In this document: piece by piece, positions 36,564 through 48,500 of the stretch
Position numbering within the stretch: the stretch's first letter is position 1
How the letters are laid out: the number at the start of each line of letters is the position of its first letter
From: Panicum virgatum
Lineage: Eukaryota; Streptophyta; Magnoliopsida; Poales; Poaceae
Assembly (NCBI RefSeq): GCF_016808335.1
Contig: NC_053146.1
Coordinates: forward strand, 6,611,015-6,675,014
Direction: 5' to 3'
Length of the DNA: 64,000 nt
The notes under the pieces: generated by a model
Told to the model about the DNA's origin: nothing
Database searches by the model: none
What the model saw: the letters and a program-made list of their open reading frames with translations, nothing else
Program-made: the position numbers and the translations under genes

Positions 36564-39149
36564 CCAACTCCGAGACATGCAAAGCTGTTTGGCTCTGGAG
36601 TTATTTTGCTGAAAAGCTACTAATAGTGGATCCTTACTTTCAGTATTTTAGATCAAGTTTATTATACAAATACCGACTAGATCTGCCTGAACATCTAGAG
36701 CACGCATGGTTGATCGCATTATCTTTTCAGAATACCACAGCCATATCTCATATTCTCAACTTTCCATTCTCAATTCCATCATTTACTACGATGTGACAGA
36801 GAGATCAAGGTTCTCATACCCGCGAGTCATGGCGAATCGATTCGATTTAACCTTGCAAGGTGGACCTAACCAACACGACACATGCAAACCCCGTCGGGCC
36901 ACACGCATCAATTGTTTCCATCGTTACCACGACATCTGAATCGCGCCTGCTAAAACCCAGGTGTTGGGCCCCTCACGGTGAACTCACAGAGAACCCGAAG
37001 GCGGCATCCATCCAACACCCGCCAACTCCCACGCCCAGCGTAGCAGGTAGGGATTCAAAGTATCGTTGTAAAGTGGTACACAGCTTATCGGTTTCAACTA
37101 CCTCCTACTTCCGGCATGTGGTTAGTACCAATCCTTGATCAGTAGTGCCAACAACAGTACGGTCCTCAATCGACACAGGCGGAGGCTCAATTTCTATCCA
37201 TTCCATATTCATAACCAAATTCCTCTCCGCCCGGTCTCCATTTTCTTTCCTCATTGCTTCATTTTCCAGCAACTTTTCTATCAGTAACAAGACCTATATC
37301 TCGCGAGTGACAGGAATCACTCGACTTCTACCGAATTCTAATTAAGCATTGCAGTACTAACGACCTGTACACTAGTGGAGTGATTGAGGAAACTTAGGGA
37401 TCATGCATCTAAGGTTCCATCCAACTCCTAGAAACTTAAATGCACAATAATTATATAATAAAGATGGAATACTTAAATTAAGGGTCATGCTCCGGGGCTT
37501 GCCTTGCAGATCAGCAGGGTTAGCGACTTCGCCTGGAGCTTGCTCAACGACTTCCTTGGCTTGCGGTTCTCCTGCGGAAGGCTCCTGGACCGGCTCGGCA
37601 ATCAGCTCTTAGGCGACTTCGGCTTCAGTGTCTACGCGAATAAAATATGCCATGCATGAAACTCAAGAAATGATGCAATGCAGTAAACATACAAGAATGC
37701 ATGGATAAAATAGATAACAACAACCCTAACTATGGTTCAAAGGGAGGGTTCAGTGCTGAGATGGATTCCTGGTTCAAATGTCTTTTAGCCTGAAGTGCCT
37801 CCACCGATAAAAATCAAGGAAAGCACTTGATCGGATCAAGCTCAACTCTAAGGCCGAAAGGAGGTGTTCTAGGTATCAACTATTCTTAATCAAGAACAAG
37901 CAAAACCATTGAGTAAAAGTGATGAAACTATCCACTTCATGATTCTATCAAATAGAGCATGAATTTATGGAGCTATAGGAACTGGTTTTGCCTTTTTAGG
38001 ATTTTTCTACGAATTTCTATGAATTTTGGGAGTTCCAGCACATAAAAGGATTAGTGGACCGGTTCAACCGGTTCACCACACCGGTGTAACCGGTGAAGAC
38101 TGGTTGAACCGGTCACCACAAGCAGTTAAACCGCTCTCTGCGAGCGGCGCCCGCCAGAGCAGAGCACCGCTCGGCGCGGCACTCCGGCGGCGGCGTTCCC
38201 GCCGGCAAGGGGCGAGGCGGCAGCCGGAAAAGGGCTGGGATGCGCTCTGCAGGGGCAGGCAAGGTCCACGCGCACGGCAGCGGCGCAGCAACCTGGCCCA
38301 GAGCAGTGGGCGACGGCGAGCGGCGGCAAGCGGTGGCGCGCGGCGGCGAGCCTCGTTCCCGGCGATGATGGCGCACGGACTCGAGGGAAAAGAGGTCGAG
38401 GAGATGAAATAAGACACGAAGATGCTTACTGTGCTTGCTGATCAGGCGAAGGAAGGCCGGAAAGGGCACCTTGATGGAAGGGGGCGAAGCTCGGGTTAGG
38501 GTTTAAGGAGGTCGGCGGCGGCGGGCTCGATTCTGGCTAAGAGAGGGCACAATCCGGCATGGAACGGGGCTGTGGAGGTAGAGGAGGGGGTGGAGGAGCT
38601 TCTGGAGGGTTCGAGGAGCGAGGAATGGCGGCGGGACGGCGGAGGGCGGCCAGCGCAGCTCCGGCGGCGGCAGGGCTCTGCTCAGCTCCGCTGTGTGCTC
38701 TGCACGGGCGAGGAAGGGGAACGGGGAGGCGAAATCGGACTTGGCGATCACAATGGCAGCGACGGGGTTAAGCCGTGGCGTGATCGTCGGCACGGTGACG
38801 CGTGGCGTCGCCGGCCCTGTACGCCGTCGCCGTGGCAAAACAGGGGAGGCACAGTGACCGTGTTCAAATGTTTTTTAGCCAATTTTGACTGTCCAAATCT
38901 CAAAATTTCATATAAAAACTTGAAATTTGGCCAAAATAAAAGTTGTAGAGGAAGAAAAGACCTACAACTTTGGTTTTGGGCAAAACTTAATTCGAGACTC
39001 AGATCAGGGAGAAAAATATGGTCGAACTCAGCTAAGTTGATGCTTACTATGCAACTTGATTAGCGCTAATGACATTGCTTATGCCTTAATTAGAGATTAA
39101 GCACGAGATTAGCACCAAGATTAACACCGGGGTGTTACAGAACTTCGAC

Positions 39150-40310
39150 TACAATTTCAGTTTATTAGCTGGTTTCCTTTGGAATTTCATGATTTCTAGA
39201 ACGTTCGGGAGATTAACAATCAATAAAGTTGTTACGGGAGAAAAGAAAAACCATATAAACTTGCCTTTGGTTATAAATTTGAAAAGGATGTAGTGCCTCA
39301 CCATAGCGAATATGATTTTGAATGTCTATCGACCCATTGGACCTAGTGGCATTATTGGAAGTTCTTAGATCTAGATGGTGAGCCGATTCATTTTTTATTT
39401 TCATTCACTAGCGAGATGTCTGGATCTAGTAGGTTGAATCCTTCATCTCCTATATATGCACGTCAAATAGATATTCTTTTTAATTTTCTCATGGACGATG
39501 TTGATCGGATGTGAATTTGAATCCTACCAAGCCAATGACACCCTAGGATACATACGAACATCATAGAGGAATACCTTTCCTTTAGGTTCAAAGACTGCGA
39601 CTAAGATAATGATGTCTAGTATGGGGCAGCTAAAATCATTTTTCATTTTTTTCCTCTATTTTTAATCTATGTGGTTGTTAGGCGTCAAGTTACTAGCTAC
39701 TAGTATATCATCCCTACTGTTTTAAACTTGGTGGTCTTGACAAATTTCACAAAAAAAAACGACATGAGAGAAAAGGTCTACTTCATGTACATTGTATACA
39801 ATCCATCTTGCTAACTTCCAAGTACCATTCCGACGAATTTCTCTGAAATTCCACAAATTATAGAATGTTATATGCTTAAAAAGCTCCTAAGGGGGAAAAC
39901 AAAATAATATAAACACATCTTTTAATTGCATAAATGTGAAATTGATATAGTACCTCACCATACTAAATAAGTGAATATGATTGCGAATGCCCATCAACAT
40001 ATTGGAGTTAGGACATATTTGCAAGTCCTCAGTTCCAGTCACTACGCCGACTTATTTGCGAGACGTCTGGATTGAGTGATTCAGCAGGTTGAATCCTTTG
40101 GTCCAATGCACATCAAGTTAACCTTTTTCTTATCTTCTCATGCACAACGTCGATCGGATTGGAAACAAATTTGAACCCGGACATTTTGTTACCAAGCCAA
40201 TGTCACCTTAGGTAGGGATATCTTGGAGGGTTACATTTCCTTTGGGTCCAAAGGCTCAACTGAGACAATGATGCCTATGCGGCGGCCAAAAAAAAAATTA
40301 TTTTGGTTCT
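39150..40310. repeat. Two diverged tandem copies of a ~660-bp repeat
   Basis: Copy 1 (about 39175-39625) and copy 2 (about 39840-40290) share in order AGT(G/A)CCTCACCATA, GAATATGATT(T/G), CAGGTTGAATCCTT-like sequence, a TTTTCTCATG(G/C) motif, CGATCGGAT-like sequence and CCAAGCCAATG(A/T)CACC. The offset is about 660 bp. There is no coding potential. The origin (old satellite or duplicated element) is unknown. Confidence 0.65.
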
Positions 40311-41504
40311 CTTTTAGATTTTCAAGTTTGTTCGTATAAATGTTTGAGCAGACCACATAGCTATTTTTTTTGAGATGTCACAAATTTTGTTCTTGTCTAT
40401 GGCACATAATGTAAGTCTGACGATGTGAAATATGATTATTTGCTCCGCACCATTATCGCTTCCACTACTTTAACCACCACCACCTCCTTGTTACCCCCGT
40501 CAGTCCATCTATTCTAGACTGCTCTCATGTTGATACGGTGTACTTAAACACTATGAAATCTTAAGGTAAACCTAAGTAATGTATCTGATTCAATTACAGA
40601 GAGGAAAAGCAAGTGCAGAGGGCCGTACGCTCCCTCTTAATTAAAAGTAGCTCAAGAGTATAACAATAATTTAATAGCTAAAATCACATCCAATTATCGC
40701 TGCAATCAGCACATTTTTCTGAAACTTGTATTGCAAAACTTTACTTTTTATTCGTCCCTTTTATCTATATATCATGTGAAGTATAACTATGTAAGCTACA
40801 GAGACAAGACCATTTTTTTTTCCGCCATGTCCTTATACCGTCCAAGCTAGTGCCAATTATGGTGTCAAGTAGCAATTAATCATTTGGACACTAATATCGT
40901 TGTCCCCACATCTTGGACTATCAAGTCTTTTCTCAAAGACGGACCTGACACGAGAGCTACGTACGCAACTACTTCCTCGCTGAAGCGTCCACACAATTCC
41001 ATTGACACAACTATACGAAAAGGAAGAAAAAAAACATCATTTTCCCAATTATTAATCCGAAGCGACACGTCGAAGAAAACCCCTTGTTGCCTTCCGCGAA
41101 AGCTAATTAACACGAACATCACCTACGGGATCGCATTCAAGGCCCCGCCCTAATTTCCACGATGATCCTTCTTAACAACATGCAATATGATGGAGCGCAA
41201 TCTTCGCAAATCTTGCAACAATAAACTTGGGTACGTACCGTCCCGGGTCGTTATTAGGGTTTGTTCACCCATAACCAGTGCCGGTGTGAAAACCCCAACG
41301 TGCCCTTCCGGCCACCTCACTGGACAGTGCCACGGTGGACAGGGACCGGACACGCCGGAGCTCGCTTCCAAGTGAGGATCCGGATCCCCGCTGCCGCCGG
41401 CGCCGGAGGCTAGCGGGTCTCGGTCTCCGACCGTCTTTGACTTCGCAACGCCCCGGACGTGGACAGGAGCCAGCCAGCCGCAGAGGATCCGCCACCCGCC
41501 GCGC
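40311..41504. other. Spacer, nothing recognised
   Basis: AT-rich to 41150, then a moderately GC-rich stretch. There is no domain-bearing open frame and no clear element boundary. Confidence 0.45.
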
Positions 41505-42107
41505 GGGTTCCCCTTACCCGGTGGGAACCGGTCCGATTTGATCGGTTACTGAAACCGGAACCGGTCCGGTCCGGTTCCGGTTTGGGCCGGTACCAAAACG
41601 GTCCAAATTCAAAATTCAAATTTGAATAAAAAAAATGAAAAATTTTCAAAAAAATTCTAAAAATACTTCAAGGTGTGATGAATCTAATGGTGTCAAATTT
41701 TCTCAAAAATTCGTTCGTTTAACATACTTTTCGGGCATTTAAAGTTAAAACAAAAAAGAAAAGGAAAAAAATGAGACGGCCCATTAAGGCCCACTTGGTA
41801 AACAGGTCAAACCGGCCGGTAAACCGGTCTAACCGGCCGTATACCGGTTACACATGCGATTTTAAATTTGGATTTGAATTCAAACCGGTCAAACCGGCCG
41901 GTAAACCGGTCAAACCGGCCAGTAAACCGGTCAAACCGACTGGTAAACCGGTCTAATCGGTCGGTATACCGGTACGAACCGGTTGAACTGAGTTTTTTGA
42001 ATTTAAATTTGAATTTGACCGGTTTCTATCGGTAACCGATGCAACCGGTCCGGTAAACCGGAACCAGAGCCCGGCGGTTACCGGAGACCGGTCGCTTAGG
42101 TGAACCC
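41505..42107. mobile_element. hAT-like element rich in ACCGGT motifs
   Basis: GGGTTCCCCTTACCCGG at the left and the inverse of the right end, GGGTTCACCTAAGCGACCGG, are imperfectly inverted. CGCCGCGC occurs beside both ends. The interior is a dense array of AACCGGTC/ACCGGCC motifs. Similar composition marks other grass hAT-type elements. The exact borders are uncertain. Confidence 0.5.
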
Positions 42108-42311
42108 CGCGCCGCGCCAAAACCCCGCGGCGTTTCAAAAGCGGCACCGCACCGGCAGGCACCGACGTGTCCTGGGCTCTTCCCGGTACGTTAAATCACG
42201 GTCGTCCGTGGGTCTATCGACGGCCCCGATCTTGCCCCGCGCGATTGGAGCGGTGAGGTGGTGGCGCTCGGATTTTAATCGTAGACGGGCGGGACGCAAC
42301 GGTGTTCCACG

Positions 42312-42506
42312 CAGGGTTAACCATTTCGTTTTCCGGTGAAATCCCGGTGATCGGCGGAAACGGTATTCCGTTTCGGAATTTCGACCGATTTTTTTTGAAT
42401 TTTGAATTTTCAAAACAAAATTTTCCGAAAATACCGAAATATTTTTTCCCGGTACCGAGCGGAAACGAAAAATTTCGCCAAAATTTCGCCGAAATTTCAA
42501 ACCCTG
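42312..42506. mobile_element. hAT-type MITE, 195 bp
   Basis: The element begins CAGGGTT and ends AAACCCTG, with the sub-terminal TTTCG and CGAAATTTC inverted. The perfect 8-bp duplication GTTCCACG lies at 42304-42311 and 42507-42514. The interior alternates AAATTTTCCG-like and CGGAAAC-like motifs. Confidence 0.88.
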
Positions 42507-42749
42507 GTTCCACGCCCCTGCCCGGGACCAGGATCCGTGGGGCCCGGGATGGGGTGACACGGGGTGGGGTGGGACGCGGTGGGAAAGGGACCGCGGTGGT
42601 TAAGTGGGCCTCGTGCACCGTGTGTGTGGGCTCGTGCGAGGGGTCGGGTCACCTCCGAGTGCGCGGAACGGAAAGGGACGGGAGCCGGGTGGCCGGTGGG
42701 GTGGCGTTTTAGCGGTTGGTCAGTTGCTTTGATTCGTTAGCTTAGCATG

Positions 42750-42832
42750 ATTAGGCTACCCGCTAGGCCAACGTAATCTCACACTGGTCTTTGTTTTCCC
42801 AGGGGGATTACGTTGGTGTTTGAAGCCTGAGT
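42750..42832. repeat. Short imperfect hairpin
   Basis: CCAACGTAATC (42768-42778) pairs with GATTACGTTGG (42806-42816). Inner CTGG/CCAG and outer AGGCT/AGCCT also pair. It is probably a tiny MITE relic. Confidence 0.5.
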
Positions 42833-43483
42833 GTGCATGGAATATTATTAATATTAACCAATGCTAGGGCGTACATGAATTTGTCTCATCTTATCGATCT
42901 TTTGGTGTCTTGCTGGACAATTGAGTTGCTGGAATATGTGCACATTGCAATAATCCATCTTAGACGCACCAAGTTATGATGCACACCTAGGTTCTACCCG
43001 TAACACTAAGAGGAAAGCCACCCAGAACAAGTATGAGTATTTTCCTTTAGTATCTTTTTTTTATCATTGTCTTGAGTTTCGAATGGCAAGCAATATCTTT
43101 TTAAAAAGGAATATTCTAACTTTACCTTAGCTAGGCAATTCAATGGCACATTGTAGTGTACCCGGAAAAAATGGTAATTCTTTTTTTCTCTCGAAAAAAC
43201 ACAAAATCGCTTTCAAAAGCACACCACCTAACACAAAAACACAAACACGAGCGCATAAACCTTTCCATGGTCCTGCACGGCAACCACTAGCAAGCGAGAG
43301 CAGACATGCTGGTGCCCTAGCAGCGAGTTGAGACGTCAGCTTTCGGTGTCGCTACCATATCAAGCTCTCGTCCCCTCGAGACCTCGCTGCTCACGAACAA
43401 TGTCTCCGCAACGAAGAAACACTATTTAATCGTGAGAAAAAAATAGGGGCCCTTAAATACATTCGTGCACTGTGAGCTTGTTC

Positions 43484-43570
43484 GGCTGATCTAATCAACC
43501 GTGCGGCTTGGCTTATTTCGACTTATTTCTTCTCACACAATACTATTTATTCTACCAGCCGAACAGCCTA
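43484..43570. mobile_element. Small GTTCGGCTG MITE
   Basis: TTGTTCGGCTG at the left is inverted against CAGCCGAACAGCC at the right, about 87 bp apart. The right half is shared with the fragment at 6002-6070. Confidence 0.6.
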
Positions 43571-43599
43571 TGTGTTTCCCAGGCATTATCCACTATTAT

Positions 43600-45517
43600 C
43601 GCAAAAAAAACCGCGCTAACTAACCTAATTTCCACGTGGCCGGTCAAAATCGCCCCACCGCCGGGGCCAACCCCCGCGCCTGCCTCTCCCGGCACGGCAA
43701 CCCCCACCCCACCCCTCGCCTCACCGTCCCCGGCCCGGGCGGTACCCTCACCGCCGGGCCCACCGCGCCCCCACAAACAGCCGACCGCCCCCCGCCTGGC
43801 CGCGACCCACGCCCAAACGCACACGAGCGGAGGCAAGCCGCGGCGGTGGTGTTGGTGGGGGTGCGGGAGGAGAGGAAGCGGAGCGGGGCGAGGCGCGGCC
43901 GCGTCTGCTGACTGCGCGGCCGGCGGGAGGTGCGGGGAGCTGACGTTCTCGGCGGCGGTGGGTGCCGAGCGACCGGGCGTCACGGCGGCCGCGGCGGAGG
44001 CCAACGGCGGGGGCGGGGACCCCGGGGCGGCGGCGAGGCGGCGCTGGGATCTGCCCGGCAAGGCGGCCGAGAGCATGTAATGGCGCTGGCTCCTGCTGGT
44101 ATTCCGTTCCTGTTGTTGCGCGTTGGGGGGGGGGGGTGTGTTCCCGGGGCTGGGCGTCGGCGCTTGGGTTTCTGAGCTGGGCGGTGGATCCGGGTGGCTC
44201 GGTGGGCCGATTCCGGGGGCGGTCTTGGTGATTCGTACGATTATTTTCGGGTTCGTGGGGGCGGATTAGGGTTTCGCGCGTGTGGGGGGAGGTCTCCGGC
44301 TCTTGAATGGTTCCTCGTTATGTCACAGCTGAAATGGCTGGTTTTCTTAGGAAATTTTGGTAGAAGTGGCCGGTATTCGTTTCTGGCTTTCTTGGAAAAC
44401 ATTGACGGGGTCCTGAAAATGCTTCCTCTGCAAGCAATGGGAATGGGATGAGCTTCTGGAGTCGCATTCGCTTGGATCCTTAAATAATTTGTGGGAGAGG
44501 GCCGTTGACTGATTAGTCGAGGTTTTGTTCTTGTGAAATGGTTGTGCAATGGGCGTGCTGCATTGAGGTAGGAGTTCCTTGAATGTTTCTAGTCGTGGCG
44601 TTGAACTAAACGGTGCCCCATTTTATATTTCTCATGCCACGTCCTGCAGAAACTTTAAAATTGTTTCATAATAAAAGTCTTGCTCATTCTAAGCTATATG
44701 CTGTGAAGAATTTGTTATTTTAGCGTTAGTGGCCATGATGTAAGGGCAGCCTCCTAGAATTCTTGTTTTGCTCCGGTCGGGGTTTGTATGGGAGAATGAT
44801 TCAAAGTTTATGGTTTATTCAATTTCTGTTGGTGTCAGTTGATCTTAAACATACAAAATGGAATTTGCGCGTTGTTTGAAGTTATCATAATTTAACTCCT
44901 GTTGTGAACTTGGAGGCCAAGTAGGACTGTAGTCTGTAGTAGCTATTTTGCGATTTGCAGTACATTTTGTGGGATTTCGCTAGGATGGAATTTCAGTAAA
45001 CTGACGGGTATTACAACTGATGAAACTTTTATGATTCAAGGTCACCAAAGAAATCTGCGCAAGTTCTACAACAATGCCTTAAATTTGAAACTTCTAAATG
45101 GCAGTTTACCAAATTCATTTAAGATCTACACAATAGCTCCCAAATAGAACATAGCTAAATAAGAAATGCATTTGTGATCTTTACTACATGTGGCCATGCA
45201 GGCTTTAGAAATCTCAGATGATGCAATTGACCATTTTTATGATTATTCTATATTTGTCGGTTAGCATTTTAGCATACTGGATTTCTTCTGCTTTGTAGTA
45301 AGTGTAGTTGCTTGCATGTCTTTGATGATTTATAGGAATTATATAGCTATTCTTTTCTTAGCAAATGATTGATGGAATGCTGTATTATATTACTGTTTGA
45401 CTCTATTATTGTTCTGTTATCCTTTTATGATTTGGAATGTTAGGAGCTTACAGGCACTATCTGGTTCAGCACACTCATATACGTATTTATACATATATTT
45501 TTTTAATCTGCAGTGCA
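43600..45517 (+). promoter_or_regulatory. Probable promoter, non-coding first exon and intron of the WVD2-like gene
   Basis: A GC-rich block at about 43640-44080 has no credible protein, and T-rich intron-like DNA follows to a CTGCAG acceptor at 45511-45513. A non-coding first exon within the GC-rich block, with a long leader intron, is the likely arrangement. The donor cannot be fixed (candidates near 44078, 44099 and 44229). Confidence 0.4.
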
Positions 45518-48500
45518 ATGGAGAAAGAAGTTGTAGATATGTCTACAGATGAAGAATCAGATTGTGTAGTTATATGCCCACCTAACGGAAATGCTGATCA
45601 TGAGGAAGTTGTGAGTGGCAGCCACGACGAAGATTCTCCGGAAAGGCATGAGACCCCTTATGCCATAGACTCACATATGGACAGCAATGGCCAGGAAGAC
45701 GTGCCTGTAAACCAAGACTCGCCAAAGCTGATTGATGAGCAGGAGTCGTTGCTCACCAATTCACCAGCAAAGCCTGCTATAGCTGGACAGCAAGGGTCTA
45801 GGCATAGTGTTCCTGAGCCATGCACTGTTGCAGCTGAAATGAGGTCATCTACTGCTGGAAATTGTGCTCCAATTTCTCATCCCACCAGCAGTGGTGAAAA
45901 ACTTTCTGATAAAAGCAGCTCCTCGCCAAGAAGCATGGCAAAGAAGGTCTGGTAGTCATCTGCACCCTCCTTTGAATTGCATCATTCATGCTTCATCCGC
46001 TTCTTTTTTCACATAGTCTCCTGCATGACATTGTTTGGTTAAAGAAATATGTAAACCACTATGGTGTAAGCACTGTTTTGAAAAGTTTCTGAATATTTTA
46101 GTTTGCTATCTTTCACTTTGAATGGTATAAGCAGGTACTCCCTACATTTTGCAACATGTCCATTCTCTTGGGATGGTTGCGTCCCCATCTTTGTGAAATT
46201 AAGAGTTCAGTTAACTAATTATCTTGATACTTCCACTCAGTTACTGCTATCAAAGATGTTTTAAGTTGCTGCGTGCAGTTTGATAGGAGTATGTATGGTC
46301 AAATAACATAATTTTTTTTCTCTTAGATTTTGTGCTTATTTGGTTTCTCCACGTTGTGGGTCTCATCTTATGTTTTGACATTGATTGAGCATCTGATTAC
46401 CATTATAAGCAGTTTGATTCATTTACATCATCCTGAATGAACACACAAATTTGTTTTATTAGACTTGTTTATTGGTGTAACTGTGTGACTTCTCTTTTCT
46501 GTTTACCTGGCTGTAACTGTGATTCCATTTTCCCTAATGCGCCAAGTTAACTTTTGCAGATGAAATTAGGCAGCATCTGTGACAAATTTTGTACTGTTTA
46601 TCAATTGCAGAGTCCGTCAGTCACACCCAGGAAGCCTCTCCAATCTGACAATACTTCTCACAGTCTAGAAGATGACTCATATTCCGTCACTTCTTCGTAT
46701 CCTTTCTGTTTTCTCTTTCAAATATGGATCGCATTGAGTTTCTCCCATTGGACTTATTGTTTTGTGTCTATGTTTAGTGCCTCTCTTTATTTAATGTTTT
46801 ATGTATAGTGAAATCGGTATGAACTCCATAAACCTTTCAATGAACTCTTTTCTTCATCTTCGTAACTGATCGTTACTAAAAAAAGATTGCTTCCCGTATT
46901 TATATTAGCCAGTTTCCTGAGCTGCTTACAGAACTGTAACTTCAGCAAGAGCAGGAAAAACTAAGAAGACAACAGTTGCTGTTGCACCTACATTTGTCTG
47001 CGATAATCGTGCTGAGAAGAGAGGAGAGGTATGCATGTAACTTCATGGTAATATTCTTGATTGCTGTCTTTAGAGAGGTCTAGTAATCAGAACTTTGTTG
47101 ATTTCATCAGTTTTATACAAAATTAGAAGAAAAGCGGAAGGCTTTGGAAGAGGAGAGACTCCAAGCAGAGGCCAGGAAAAAGGTTGAATGTTGGTTATCT
47201 GTTTTGTTTTGTGGCATGTGGTATCATGAAGAACACAATTATACAAAATGGCTTTACATAATGAATAGAAAAATTATAGCAACTGAATAGGAATTTTGAA
47301 CTACCTTTGGCTAAGCTACCTTTTCCCAGGTTTTGTGGTATAATCATTTGAATTTGATCAAAGCTGGTCTTTTACTTGAGTCCTGCCTTGTCTCTGAAAT
47401 ATTAATAGCTTGAGGTTTTGGAAAACCACCAGTTCAGCAATCTATGTTATTTCTGTCTTGTTAGACCATGCATTTGGTTACTTTGGTAAAAATGCAAAAG
47501 GTTGACAAGTTAGGTATCTGGAGCCATTAGCCTATTAAATGAACTTATCTGCAGGTCTATCCATTTTTCTTTTAATCCATTAGTGACTTAGTGTTCTTGC
47601 CTAAGGCACCTTTAATTCATTAGTGTTGGTGTATATTGAGCCCATGTATAGAGGCCCATGTATTACTACTGTATTGCCCACCCTTTTAGGGTTTGGAGGA
47701 ATACACACAATTATTCTCTCCTTCATGGTATCTAGCCTACCTCTCCCTCCCTCCCTCTAGCCGCCGGCACCACCAGCCGCCGCCGCTGGCGCCATGGCCG
47801 GCCGGCCACTGGTGCCCGCCGCTGCCCCTCTCCTCCTTCCCTCCCCTCCCCTCTTCCTCTCCCTCCTCTGCTCCCGCTCGGGCGGATCTGGGCGCCTGGG
47901 CGCTTGCCGCCGGCGCCCGGCTGCCGCCGCCGCCGCCTTTCCCGCCGCCGGTGCAGGTGTACCGGCGTCGTTCGGCGCCGCCTCCGGCTCCGGAGTCCCC
48001 TGCGACGCCTACACCGGAGCCGCCGCCGCCTTGCTCTCGTGTCGAGCCGGCGGTGTACCACCCGCCAGTCGTCCATCGGGATCCTCGACATATCCATCCC
48101 ATGGTGACTCGGCGGATGGCGTCTCAGGCCGCGACTCTCTCCGTCACCGAGGGGGAGCCGCGGGTCTCTCCGATACCCTCCTCTGTCCGCGACGCCTTGG
48201 CGGATCCTCACTGGCGTCGCGCGATGGAAGAGGAGTACGTGGCTCTTCTTGCTAACTAGACGTGGGACCTCGTGCCGCGTCCGTCTGGTTGCAATGAGGT
48301 CACAGGCAAGTGGATCTGGACGCATAAGCGTCGGGCTGACGGCACACTCGAGCGCTACAAGGCTCGCTGGGTTCTCCGGGGTTTCACCCAACGGCCTGGT
48401 GTGGACTATGATGAGACCTTCAGTCCAGTGGTGAAGCCTGCTACTGTGCGCACGGTCCTCTCGCTTGTGCTCTTTCGCTCTTGGCCTGTGCACCAGCTGG

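Larger units (their letters stand above)
31067..39139 (-). mobile_element. Gypsy-type LTR (minus), split by a Copia insertion
   Basis: Read on the minus strand, the block starts TGTAACACCCCGG at 39139 and ends GGGATTTACCCGACA at 31067. It is interrupted by the Copia element at 31526-36563. The two parts (459 bp and about 2.57 kb) read as one LTR of about 3 kb. No gag or pol of its own is present, so it is a solo LTR or LTR remnant. The flanks CAGGC and GAACT do not match, so no target duplication is visible. The part near 38030-38110 is rich in ACCGGTTCAACC-like motifs, and 38110-38850 is GC-rich. Confidence 0.55.
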
